From Rhodospirillaceae bacterium Spongia-Bin9 (GTDB lineage Bacteria; Pseudomonadota; Alphaproteobacteria; Bin65): a stretch of DNA of 51,298 nt. The DNA is taken from positions 1 through 51,298 of the forward strand of contig FZLR01000011.1 of the NCBI GenBank assembly GCA_900197615.1, read 5' to 3'. Position 1 is the first letter of the stretch; every line of letters starts with the position of its first letter. Below, piece after piece: positions 37,530 through 47,470 of the stretch. The translations under genes and the position numbers were made by a program. The notes under the pieces are model-generated. The model made no database searches. It was not told the origin of the DNA and saw nothing but the letters and a program-made list of their open reading frames with translations.

Positions 37530-38891
37530 GTGACCCTTCCCGACATCGTAACGCGGCCCGAAGCCGCGGTGCCTGTGGTCGCCACCTCCGACGCGGTTGT
37601 CGTCGGCGGCGGCCCGGCCGGCGTTTCTGCGGCGGTTTCGGCGGCGCGCAACGGCCTTTCCGTGACCCTGGTGGAGCGCTACCCCTATCTGGGCGGGCTG
37701 GCCTCCGGCGGCATGGTGCTGGTGCTCGACGACATGCACAACGACACGGAAATCTCCGTGCGCGGCCAGGCCATGGAAATCATCGACCGGATGCACGCGA
37801 AAGGGCTCTGCGTCTACCCGTCCGAGGCCGACCGCGATCCCGCCGTCCGGGCGACGGAGGATATGTGGCGCAAGTGGTCGCGCTGGGGCGTGTTCGACTT
37901 TCACACCCACACCAAGCCCCACCCGGTGATCTTTGCCGCCGCCTTCGACCCCGAAGGCTTCAAGCAGGCGTCGCTGGATATGGTGCGGGAGGCCGGGGTT
38001 AACCTGCGCCTGCACAGCTGGTTCCAGTCGACCATCGTCGAGGACGGGCGCGCCGCCGGCGTTATCGTCGAAACCAAGGAAGGAACGCAGGCGATCCGGG
38101 GGTCGGTGGTGATCGACGCGACCGGCGACCTCGACGTCGCGGCCAGCGCAAACGCCGCCTTCACCGAAGGCGCCTACATCGTTACGACGGTGTCGCGCAT
38201 CGGCGGCGTGGATACGGACGAGGCGGAGCGTTTCCAGTTCGAGGAGCCGGAGCGATTTGCCGAAATCGACCGCCAGGCCAAGCGCATCATCAACGGAAGC
38301 TGGCAGTATTGGTGGCTCAAGACGCCCTTGCCCGGCGTCGTCTGGTGCAACTGCCCGCACATGGTCGGGTTCGACGGCATGAAGATTGCCGATCTGACCG
38401 GTGCAGAAATCGAGGGTCGGCGCCGCATGAAGGCGCTGCTGGAATTCGCGCGCGAAAATATGCCGGGATTCGCGAAAGCCTTTTTCGTCGATTTCGCTCC
38501 GCAAACGGGCGTTCGCCAGACCCGCCTGCTGGACGGCGAATATGTCGTCACCAAACGCGATGTGATGGACCGGGTGCATTTCCACGACAGCATCTGCCGC
38601 GGACGCGACTATTACACGCCCTACCGGGCGCTGCTGCCGAAGGGCGTCGAGCAGTTGCTGATCGCCGGCCGCCACTATTCGGCGACGCCGCAGGCGCAGA
38701 AACTGAGCCGCGAGATACCGCCGTGCATGGCGATGGGAGAGGCCGTGGGCATTGCGGCAGCGCAAGCGCTGGGCAGCGGCGTCACCGTGCGCGAGGCGGA
38801 TGTCCGCGCGATCCAGAAGCAGATGCGGGCGCAGGGCGCCGATCCGGGAGACCGGCCGGCCGACAATGCCCTGGTCGCGGAGGCAGCCTGA
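37530..38891 (+). CDS. FAD-dependent oxidoreductase
   Basis: A 453-residue flavoprotein of the FAD_oxidored (PF12831-like) type. The dinucleotide-binding motif VVVGGGPAGVSAA is at 23-35, followed by ERYPYLGGLASGGMV, and a second conserved stretch VVIDATGDLDVAA mid-protein. The C-terminus has RETRLL-like VRQTRLLDGEY and AGRHYSATPQAQKLSREIPPCMAMGEAVG. Such enzymes oxidise or reduce small organic acids or take part in ferredoxin-linked chemistry; the substrate is unknown. It starts at GTG 37530 with GGAG upstream, 21 nt after the permease. A TGATG overlap links it to the CoA-transferase gene. Confidence 0.85.
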   Translation: MTLPDIVTRPEAAVPVVATSDAVVVGGGPAGVSAAVSAARNGLSVTLVERYPYLGGLASGGMVLVLDDMHNDTEISVRGQAMEIIDRMHAKGLCVYPSEADRDPAVRATEDMWRKWSRWGVFDFHTHTKPHPVIFAAAFDPEGFKQASLDMVREAGVNLRLHSWFQSTIVEDGRAAGVIVETKEGTQAIRGSVVIDATGDLDVAASANAAFTEGAYIVTTVSRIGGVDTDEAERFQFEEPERFAEIDRQAKRIINGSWQYWWLKTPLPGVVWCNCPHMVGFDGMKIADLTGAEIEGRRRMKALLEFARENMPGFAKAFFVDFAPQTGVRQTRLLDGEYVVTKRDVMDRVHFHDSICRGRDYYTPYRALLPKGVEQLLIAGRHYSATPQAQKLSREIPPCMAMGEAVGIAAAQALGSGVTVREADVRAIQKQMRAQGADPGDRPADNALVAEAA

Positions 38892-40069
38892 TGCCGGTAA
38901 AGGATAGCAGCGGCGCTGCCGGGGCCCTTCCCCTCGCCGGGGTGCGGGTTCTGGATTTCAGCCAGGTGATGATGGGGCCGTGCTGCACCCAGATGCTCGG
39001 CGACTACGGCGCGGACGTCATCAAGATCGAACGCGCCGGTGCGGGCGACCTGTCGCGCTGGAGCGTGGGCGACGATCCGGACGGCGGCAACAATCCGGTG
39101 TTCTCCAGCCTGAACCGGAACAAGCGCAGCATCGCCGTGAACCTGAAGGCCGACGAGGACCGGGAGGCGGTTCTCCGCCTCGTCGAGACCGCCGACGTTG
39201 TCGTGAACAATTTCCGCCCGGGCGTCATGGACCGCATGGGTTTCGGATATGCCCGCCTGCAGGCGATCAATCCGCGCATCGTCTATGCGGTCGGAACGGG
39301 CTACGGACTCGAAGGGCCCTATGTGGACCGGGGCGGGCAGGACGTGCTGGCCCAGGCAATGAGCGGCGTCATGCACCGGAGGGCCGATCCCGCGCTGCCG
39401 CTCTCGGTCTACCCGACCGCGCTCGCCGACTATGCCGCCGGCATGCACCTGGTGCAGGGTATTCTACTGGCGCTCCTGCAACGCCAGCAGACCGGCAGGG
39501 GCCAGCAGGTTGCGGTCTCGCTCTACAATTCCATGCTCGCCATGCAGATGCAGGAAGCGGCGGCGTGGATGATGCGCGGCCAGGATCTGAACTGGGCCGC
39601 GATGCCGCTCTGCGGGGTTTTCGAGACGACCGACGGCGCCATCGTTATGGTGGGCGCCTTCAAGAAAAACCCGTTGCAGGATATCTGCCGCGCGCTCGAT
39701 CTCGAGGATCTGTCCGCGGATCAGCGCTACGCCGATCTGGAGCAGCAGAAGCGCCATCGGCCGGAACTGCAGGAGATTTTCCGCAACAGCTTCCGCGGCA
39801 ACAGCACCGAACACTGGCTGGCGCGGCTCGGCGAGGTCGATATCCTCTCTGCGCCGGTCAAGTCGTTGCCGGACGCGCTGGAAGACCCGCAAACCGCGTG
39901 CAATGAGATGATCGTCGAACTCGCGCCGTCCGCGGGCGGGCCGGTGCGGCTCGTCGCGTCGCCCATCGACATGTCGGACGCGCCGTTCCGGGTCCGTCAT
40001 GCCCCGCCGAAACTGGGCGAGCATACCGAAGAAGTCCTGGCGGAGAGCCGCCGGGAAGCGGCAGCGTGA
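38891..40069 (+). CDS. Family III CoA-transferase (CaiB/BaiF/Frc)
   Basis: A 392-residue enzyme that moves coenzyme A between carboxylates. The N-terminus LPLAGVRVLDFSQVMMGPCCTQMLGDYGADVIKIE is typical. The catalytic aspartate is Asp151 in RGGQDVLAQAMSG, and FRPGVMDRMGFGY matches the family. The substrate is unknown; its place after the FAD enzyme and before a hydratase suggests it activates the acid made from the imported compound. ATG 38891 shares a base with the preceding TGA, and its stop overlaps the next GTG start. Confidence 0.92.
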   Translation: MPVKDSSGAAGALPLAGVRVLDFSQVMMGPCCTQMLGDYGADVIKIERAGAGDLSRWSVGDDPDGGNNPVFSSLNRNKRSIAVNLKADEDREAVLRLVETADVVVNNFRPGVMDRMGFGYARLQAINPRIVYAVGTGYGLEGPYVDRGGQDVLAQAMSGVMHRRADPALPLSVYPTALADYAAGMHLVQGILLALLQRQQTGRGQQVAVSLYNSMLAMQMQEAAAWMMRGQDLNWAAMPLCGVFETTDGAIVMVGAFKKNPLQDICRALDLEDLSADQRYADLEQQKRHRPELQEIFRNSFRGNSTEHWLARLGEVDILSAPVKSLPDALEDPQTACNEMIVELAPSAGGPVRLVASPIDMSDAPFRVRHAPPKLGEHTEEVLAESRREAAA

Positions 40070-40833
40070 GCATCGATTTCGAGGTCTCCGGCGGGGTCGC
40101 CCGGGTCACCCTGAACCGGCCGGACCGCCTGAACGCGATCGACCGTGCGGCGGAGGCGGCGCTCGCCGAAATCTGGGACCGGATCGAGTCCGACGCCGGT
40201 ATCCGTTGCGTCGTGCTGACCGGGGCCGGACGCGCCTTCTGCGCCGGCGCCGACATGAAGGAAGAGGGCGTCGAAGGTCTCGAATACTGGGCCGACGCCG
40301 ATCCCTGGGGCTTCGGCGGCATCGCCCTGGGCGGCCGCCTCTCGGTTCCGCTGATCGCACGGGTCAACGGTCCGGCGCTGGGCGGCGGTTTCGAGATGGT
40401 GCTGGGCTGCGACCTCGTCGTTGCGGCAGAGAACGCCGTCTTCGGCCTGCCCGAGCCGCGGGTCGGCCGCGTGCCGCTCGACGCCAGGGTGGCGCTGCCG
40501 CGCCTGATCCCGCGGGCGCTGGCCCTGAGCGTGCTGTTGACGGGCCGGCGGATCGGCGCGGCGGAAGCTTTGGATTACGGGCTGATCAACCAGGCGGTTC
40601 CGGCAGACGGGTTGGACGCGGCCGTCGACGGCTGGGTCGCGGATGTCCTGGCCTGCGCGCCCCTCAGCCTGAAGGCGGTCAAGCGCTCGGTCTACGACAC
40701 GGCCCATATGGGCCTGGCCGAAGCCCGCAATGCCCGTCTGCCGGCGCTGACCGCCGCCCTGCGCAGCCGGGACGCGGACGAAGGCGTGCTGGCCTTTCGG
40801 GAAAAGCGCGCGCCGGTCTGGACCGGCAGCTAA
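40066..40833 (+). CDS. Enoyl-CoA hydratase/isomerase family protein
   Basis: A 255-residue crotonase-fold enzyme. The oxyanion-hole segments CAGADM (59-64) and PALGGGFE are present, and both acidic residues of true hydratases are kept: Glu110 (GGGFEMVLGCD) and Glu130 (GLPEPRVG). Hydration of an unsaturated acyl-CoA is therefore plausible. It starts at GTG 40066, overlapping the CoA-transferase stop by four bases. The likely order of action is import, FAD-dependent oxidation, CoA transfer, hydration; this is inference. Confidence 0.9.
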   Translation: MSIDFEVSGGVARVTLNRPDRLNAIDRAAEAALAEIWDRIESDAGIRCVVLTGAGRAFCAGADMKEEGVEGLEYWADADPWGFGGIALGGRLSVPLIARVNGPALGGGFEMVLGCDLVVAAENAVFGLPEPRVGRVPLDARVALPRLIPRALALSVLLTGRRIGAAEALDYGLINQAVPADGLDAAVDGWVADVLACAPLSLKAVKRSVYDTAHMGLAEARNARLPALTAALRSRDADEGVLAFREKRAPVWTGS

Positions 40834-40854
40834 GCGGGCGCGGGGGCGGACGCC

Positions 40855-41187
40855 ATGGCCTTTGTGATCGCCGAAACCTGCATCGACGTGAAAGACGGGG
40901 TCTGCACCCAGGTCTGCCCGGTCGACTGCATCTACGAGGGCGGCCGGATGTATTACATCCAGCCCGACGAATGCGTCGATTGCGCCCTGTGCGTCTCGGT
41001 CTGTCCGGTCGAGGCGATCTGGGCCGACGACGAGTTGCCCGCGGGTTCGGAAGGTTTTACCATCGTGAACGCCGAGTTTTTCGGCGATTCGGTCACAGGC
41101 TGGGGGCAGCCCGGCGGCCTGGAAGAGACGTTCCGCACCGACAAGGACCATCCGGTGGTCGCCGCCTGGGAAACCGGCAGCGGGTGA
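40855..41187 (+). CDS. 7Fe-type ferredoxin ([3Fe-4S][4Fe-4S])
   Basis: A 110-residue ferredoxin. Cysteines lie at 9, 17, 21, 25 and 40, 43, 46, 50. The spacing C-x7-C-x3-CP at the N-terminal site lacks the usual extra cysteine, as in Azotobacter FdI-type proteins with one 3Fe and one 4Fe cluster. About 50 residues without cysteine follow. It sits 21 nt after the hydratase gene, inside the catabolic cluster, so it may pass electrons to or from the FAD oxidoreductase. Confidence 0.92.
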   Translation: MAFVIAETCIDVKDGVCTQVCPVDCIYEGGRMYYIQPDECVDCALCVSVCPVEAIWADDELPAGSEGFTIVNAEFFGDSVTGWGQPGGLEETFRTDKDHPVVAAWETGSG

Positions 41188-41197
41188 GAAAGACGCC

Positions 41198-42118
41198 ATG
41201 CACGCTGCGGTGCTGCGCTATTTCGAGGCTGTCGCCGAAGAGGGATCGATCCGCCGGGCCTCGGAACGGCTGAACATTTCGGCGTCCGCAGTTAACCGGC
41301 AGATTCTGAAAATCGAGGACTATTTCGGCACGCCGCTGTTCGAGCGCCATCCGGACGGTATGCGGCTCACCGAGGCGGGCCAGCTCATGCTGCGTCATTC
41401 GCGCGAAACCTTGCACGATTTCAAGCGTTTGCACGGCGAAATCGATAATCTTCGCAGCGTCGTCAGCGGCGAGGTCGCGATCGCCACCCTGGACAGCCTG
41501 ACCCAGCATTTCCTGCCCGATACGCTGTCACGCTTCATTGCGAACCATCCCGCGGTGCAGATCCGCGTGACGGCTGGCGATCCCAACGAAATCCTGCATT
41601 CGGTCGCGCGGGGCAACGCCGATCTCGGCCTGACCTTCGATCCGGTCTGGCGCAGCGGCATCCACGAATTGCAGAATATTCCCTGCCCCTTGCGCGCTAT
41701 CATGAGGCCGGATCACGATCTGGCCGGGCGCAGTTCGGTCACGCTCGACCAATGCGGCGCTTATCCGCTGATCTATCAGGACAATACCGGCTCGATCCGC
41801 GGCTTTCTCGGCGACAGCCTGGACACCTTCAAGCGGGCCCACAAGCCCGTGTTGACCTCCAACACCCTGGCGCTGCTCAAACGCCTGCTGCTGCGCGGCG
41901 TCGGGATCGCCTTCTATACCCGGCTCGGCTTCGTCGAGGAGCTGGCCGAGGGGCGGCTGGTTGCCGTGCCGCTCCAAAATGAGCGGCTGTCGCAACTGCG
42001 CCTGTGCCTGCTCGCGCCGTCCGAGCGCAGTCCGACCGTGGCCGCGCGGGTCATGGCGGAGCATCTCGGGCGCGACCTGGCCGGCCTGTCCGGCGATTCC
42101 GGTCCGGACGGCCGATGA
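41198..42118 (+). CDS. LysR-family transcriptional regulator
   Basis: A 306-residue regulator with an N-terminal winged helix (YFEAVAEEGSIRRASERLNISASAVNRQI, about 9-37; FERHPDGMRLTEAG at 50-63) and a C-terminal periplasmic-binding-like effector domain. It starts 10 nt after the ferredoxin gene and overlaps the amidohydrolase start in an ATGA, so it is cotranscribed with the genes it probably controls. LysR genes are more often divergent from their targets; in-operon placement is less common. The effector is unknown. Confidence 0.92.
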   Translation: MHAAVLRYFEAVAEEGSIRRASERLNISASAVNRQILKIEDYFGTPLFERHPDGMRLTEAGQLMLRHSRETLHDFKRLHGEIDNLRSVVSGEVAIATLDSLTQHFLPDTLSRFIANHPAVQIRVTAGDPNEILHSVARGNADLGLTFDPVWRSGIHELQNIPCPLRAIMRPDHDLAGRSSVTLDQCGAYPLIYQDNTGSIRGFLGDSLDTFKRAHKPVLTSNTLALLKRLLLRGVGIAFYTRLGFVEELAEGRLVAVPLQNERLSQLRLCLLAPSERSPTVAARVMAEHLGRDLAGLSGDSGPDGR

Positions 42119-43557
42119 CGCGGGGCCTTGCGGTCGGCCGCCTGCTGGCGGAGCCGGGCCGGGCGCCGGCGCTGCGCAACGCCGAGCTGACGATCGCCGA
42201 CGGCCGGATCGCGGGGATCGCCGACTCAAACGGTGCGCCGCGCGACGGCCGGATCGCCCTTCCGGCTATGGTCAACGCCCACGATCACGGCTACGGCGTC
42301 CTCCCGCTCGCCTTGGGCGGTTGCGACGACGCCCTGGAATGCTGGATCGCCTCCTTCCTGCGCCTGCCGCTCGATCCGCGGCTCGAAGCCGCCGTCGCCT
42401 TCGGCCGCATGGCGCTCGCCGGCATCGGGGCGACCGTGCACTGCCACAATTCGCTCGCCGTCGATCGTCTCGAAAGCGAGGCGGACGGCGTCGCCCGCGC
42501 CGCCGCCGAGGTCGGCATCCGGGTCGCCTTTTCCTGCCCGGTGCGCGACCGCAACCCGTGGGTCTACGGCGACCAGCAGGACTTGCTGCCTTACCTGAAC
42601 GACGACGACCGGGCGGCGATGCAGGCCGCTCTCGCCGCAGCTGCGCCGGCGCACCGTCAGGTCGAGCAGGTCGAGGATATCGCTGCGGCCCATGAGAGCG
42701 AGATGTTCCAGGTCCAGTACGGTCCGGTCGGCCCGCAATGGTGCCGGGACGACACGCTGGAGCGGATCGCCGAGGCCTCGGCCCTGCATAACCGGCGGGT
42801 TCACATGCACCTGCTGGAATCGCCGCGCCAGCGGGCGTGGCTCGACGCGACCTACGAGCAGGGCATCGTGCGCTTTCTCGACGATATCGGGCTGCTGTCG
42901 CCGCGGCTCACGGTGGCGCACGGCGTGCATCTGACGGAAGAAGAGTGCGCCCTGCTGGCCGAACGCGGCGTCACCGTTTCGGTCAACACCTCGTCCAACC
43001 TTCGGATGCGGTCCGGCTTCGCGCCCGTGCAGCGCTACCTGCGCCACGGCGTGCAATTCGGCTTCGGGCTGGACGGCGCCGCCCATGACGACGACCAGGA
43101 CTATTTCCGCGACCTGCGCCTCGCCGGGCGGCTCCACAACGGCGCCGGGCTGGACCCTGAGCTGCCGCCGGCCCGGCTGTTCCGGGCGGCCCTCCGCGAC
43201 GGCTTCCGGGCCATCGACGGCAGCGGCGATTACGGCGCCTTGGCGCCGGGCGCCCGGGCCGATATCGCCATTCTGGACTATGCCGGCATGGCCGGAGACA
43301 GCGTGGTCGAGAATCTGGACGAAACCGAGGTTCTGCTAACCCGCGCAACCAGCCGCCATGTCCGCGGCCTCATCGTCGCCGGGCGGACGGTCGTTGCCGA
43401 GGGAACGCTGACGGCGCTCGATTTACCGAAACTGGAAGCGGACCTGACGGCGCGAGCCCGCCGCGCGGCGGCCGACGATCCCGGCCAGTTTGCGCGCGGC
43501 CATCGGCGGCGCGAGGCCGTGCGCGCCTACTACGCGAATACCGGCCGCCTGACCTGA
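42115..43557 (+). CDS. Amidohydrolase-family deaminase/hydrolase, substrate unknown
   Basis: A 480-residue metal-dependent hydrolase of the TRZ/ATZ and cytosine/guanine deaminase branch. Metal ligands are visible: His56 and His58 (NAHDHGYG), His230/His232 (VHMHLLES), His269 (VAHGVHL) and Asp320 (FGLDGAAHDD). PVGPQWC at 204-210 probably lines the substrate pocket. Relatives deaminate or dechlorinate nitrogen heterocycles, so a pyrimidine, purine or triazine-like ring is plausible. It ends the rightward cluster and converges on the N-carbamoyl-beta-alanine amidohydrolase gene. Its stop region overlaps a 7-1-7 palindrome, CCTGACG-C-CGTCAGG (43553-43567). Confidence 0.85.
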   Translation: MTRGLAVGRLLAEPGRAPALRNAELTIADGRIAGIADSNGAPRDGRIALPAMVNAHDHGYGVLPLALGGCDDALECWIASFLRLPLDPRLEAAVAFGRMALAGIGATVHCHNSLAVDRLESEADGVARAAAEVGIRVAFSCPVRDRNPWVYGDQQDLLPYLNDDDRAAMQAALAAAAPAHRQVEQVEDIAAAHESEMFQVQYGPVGPQWCRDDTLERIAEASALHNRRVHMHLLESPRQRAWLDATYEQGIVRFLDDIGLLSPRLTVAHGVHLTEEECALLAERGVTVSVNTSSNLRMRSGFAPVQRYLRHGVQFGFGLDGAAHDDDQDYFRDLRLAGRLHNGAGLDPELPPARLFRAALRDGFRAIDGSGDYGALAPGARADIAILDYAGMAGDSVVENLDETEVLLTRATSRHVRGLIVAGRTVVAEGTLTALDLPKLEADLTARARRAAADDPGQFARGHRRREAVRAYYANTGRLT

Positions 43558-43599
43558 CGCCGTCAGGCGCAATCCGGCGGCGCAAGCATCAGCCGCCGC

Positions 43600-44469
43600 T
43601 CAGTGTTCGCCGCTTGAGATGATGTCGTAGGTTTCCGGCCGGCGGTCGCGGAAGAACTGCCAGAGGTTGCGCACCTCGCGCACCTTTTCCATGTCCATGT
43701 CGGCCCAGATCAGCTCGTTCCTGTCCTCGCTGGCCTCGCACAGGAACTCGCCGCGCGGATCGACGATATAGGACGAGCCGTAGAAGCGCCCGATGTTCCA
43801 TGGCCCTTCCGTGCCGACCCGGTTGCAGGCGCCGATATAGACGCCGTTGGCGACGGCCGAGGCCGGCTGCTCCAGCTTCCAGAGATACTGGCTGAGCCCG
43901 GCGACGGTCGCCGACGGATTGACGATATATTCGGCGCCGTTGAGCGCCAGCGCGCGCCAGCCTTCCGGGAAGTGCCGGTCGTAGCAGATATAGACGCCGA
44001 GCTTGCAGTAGGCGGTCTCGAAGACCGGCCAGCCGGACGTGCCGGGCTTGAAGAAGAATTTCTCGTAGAAGCCGGCGACCTGGGGAATGTGCGCCTTGCG
44101 GTACTTGCCGAGATAGGTGCCGTCCGCATCGATCACGGCCGCGGTGTTGTAATAGATGCCGGTGTGCTCTTCCTCGTAGATCGGCACGACGATGACCATG
44201 GAATGCTTCTTCGCATACTCCTGCATCAGCCGGGTCGTCGGCCCTTCCGGGATCTTCTCCACCGCGGCGTACCACTTCGCATCCTGGCTCGGGCAGAAGT
44301 AGGGCTGGTTGAACACCTCCTGCAGGCACAGGACCTGAACCCCGTTTTCGCCCGCCTCGTCGATCAGCGGCAGGTGGGCCTCGACCATGCCGGTCTTGAT
44401 CGCCTCGGGGCTTTCGTCGGTGCTGGTGTTGAGCGCGAACTGGATCAGACCGGCCCTGACAGTGGTCAT
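43600..44469 (-). CDS. N-carbamoyl-beta-alanine amidohydrolase (beta-ureidopropionase)
   Basis: A 289-residue nitrilase-superfamily enzyme that hydrolyses N-carbamoyl-beta-alanine to beta-alanine, CO2 and ammonia, the last step of reductive uracil breakdown. The Glu-Lys-Cys triad is Glu51 (LQEVFNQPYF), Lys125 (KYRKAHIPQ) and Cys162 (ICYDRHFPEG). The FNQPYF and CYDRHFPEGWR wording favours beta-ureidopropionase over N-carbamoylputrescine amidase, and the adjacent dihydropyrimidinase and PreTA genes settle it. A strong AGGAGGA site precedes ATG 44469. It diverges from the dihydropyrimidinase gene across 216 nt, where both promoters must lie. Confidence 0.92.
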   Translation of the reverse strand: MTTVRAGLIQFALNTSTDESPEAIKTGMVEAHLPLIDEAGENGVQVLCLQEVFNQPYFCPSQDAKWYAAVEKIPEGPTTRLMQEYAKKHSMVIVVPIYEEEHTGIYYNTAAVIDADGTYLGKYRKAHIPQVAGFYEKFFFKPGTSGWPVFETAYCKLGVYICYDRHFPEGWRALALNGAEYIVNPSATVAGLSQYLWKLEQPASAVANGVYIGACNRVGTEGPWNIGRFYGSSYIVDPRGEFLCEASEDRNELIWADMDMEKVREVRNLWQFFRDRRPETYDIISSGEH

Positions 44470-44535
44470 GTCCTTCCTCCTTCGAAGTCCTGCATCCTTC
44501 GCCGGTCCAGGCGAGGTGCGAAACGCCGATATTAG

Positions 44536-46137
<1,602 letters not shown>

Positions 46138-46179
46138 GGCGCGGAGAAATAGCCGACTGCTGCCGGGGTCGCCCGCGGC

Positions 46180-47454
46180 TTATTCCGCAGCCTGCACCCG
46201 GTTGGCCGGGTTCCTCGGGTCGTCGGCCCAGGTCACATAGGGCTTGCCGTTGTCGACCGGCTCCATGGTGATGCAGCCGTCGACCGGGCAGACATACATG
46301 CAGAGGTTGCAGCCGACGCATTCCTCGTCGATCACCTCGTAGCGCCGTTCGCCGTCGATCCGCAGGGCCGATATCGACTGGTGGGAGGTGTCCTCGCAGG
46401 TGACGTGGCACAGGCCGCACTTGATGCACAGGTCCTGGTCTATGCGGGCGACGATCTCGTAATTCATGTCGAGCTCGCCCCATTCGACATAGTTGCCGAC
46501 GGCAGCGCCCTGGAAGTCCGACAGGGTGCGGTAGCCCTTCTCGTCCATCCAGTTCGACAGGCCGTCGACCATGTCCTCGACGATCTTGAAACCGCGGTGC
46601 ATGGCGGCGGTGCAGACCTGGACCGTGCCGGCCCCCAGGGAGATGAATTCCGCCGCGTCGCGCCAGGTCGAGATGCCGCCGATGCCGGAAATCGCCATGC
46701 CCCGGCATTCCGGATCGCGCGCCAGGTCGCCGACCATGCGCAGGGCGACCGGCTTGACCGCGGGCCCGCAAAAACCGCCATGGGTCCCCTTGCCGTTGAC
46801 GATCGGTTCGGGCGCCATCGTGTCGAGATCGACGCCGATGATGGAAGCCAGCGTGTTGATCAGGGAGACCGCATCGGCGTTGCCCTTGCGGGCCGCGCGC
46901 GCCGGATAGCGGATATCGGTGATGTTGGGCGTCAGTTTGACGATGACCGGCATCCGCGTGTGCTTCTTGCACCAGGCCGCGACCATCTCGACATAGTCGG
47001 GCACCTGGCCTACGGCGGAGCCCATGCCGCGCTCGGACATGCCGTGCGGGCAGCCGAAATTGAGCTCGATGCCGTCGGCCTCGGTGTCTTCGACATCGGC
47101 CAGGATGGTCTTCCAGCTTTCCTCGTCGCACGGCACCATCAGCGAGACGACCAGCGCCCGGTCCGGCCACTCCCGCTTGATCTGCTTGATCTCGCGCAGA
47201 TTGGCTTCGACCGGCCGGTCGGAAATCAGCTCGATATTGGTGAAGCCGGCCATCCGGGAGCCGTTGTGCTCGACCGCACCGTAACGCGACGAGACGTTGA
47301 CGATCGGCTCGCCGACGGTCTTCCAGACCACGCCGCCCCAGCCGGCCTTAAAGGCGCGCTCGACATTGTAGTACTTGTCCGTCGGCGGGGCCGAGGCCAG
47401 CCAGAAGGGGTTGGGCGATTCGATTCCGGCGAAATTGCAACGCAAGTCGGCCAT
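46180..47454 (-). CDS. preA: NAD-dependent dihydropyrimidine dehydrogenase, subunit PreA
   Basis: A 424-residue FMN and iron-sulfur protein that reduces uracil or thymine to the dihydro form. A dihydroorotate-dehydrogenase-like barrel (about 1-310) holds NFGCPHGMSERGMGSAVGQ at 132-150 and TLASIIGVDLDTM. The C-terminal ferredoxin domain has two 4Fe motifs, CIKCGLCHVTC and CVGCNLCMYVC. By eye, the loop position that is the catalytic Cys671 in mammalian enzyme (GLACGQ) reads GSAVGQ here, with a Ser two residues before. It lies 16 nt downstream of preT in one operon and works as a PreT-PreA complex. Confidence 0.94.
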   Translation of the reverse strand: MADLRCNFAGIESPNPFWLASAPPTDKYYNVERAFKAGWGGVVWKTVGEPIVNVSSRYGAVEHNGSRMAGFTNIELISDRPVEANLREIKQIKREWPDRALVVSLMVPCDEESWKTILADVEDTEADGIELNFGCPHGMSERGMGSAVGQVPDYVEMVAAWCKKHTRMPVIVKLTPNITDIRYPARAARKGNADAVSLINTLASIIGVDLDTMAPEPIVNGKGTHGGFCGPAVKPVALRMVGDLARDPECRGMAISGIGGISTWRDAAEFISLGAGTVQVCTAAMHRGFKIVEDMVDGLSNWMDEKGYRTLSDFQGAAVGNYVEWGELDMNYEIVARIDQDLCIKCGLCHVTCEDTSHQSISALRIDGERRYEVIDEECVGCNLCMYVCPVDGCITMEPVDNGKPYVTWADDPRNPANRVQAAE

Positions 47455-47470
47455 TGTCTTTGCCTTCCGG

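Noticed and set aside
43553-43567. Perfect palindrome CCTGACG-C-CGTCAGG at the amidohydrolase stop codon
   Set aside because: No U-tract for termination and it lies at the end of a convergent pair, so neither a terminator nor an operator role is supported; noted only.
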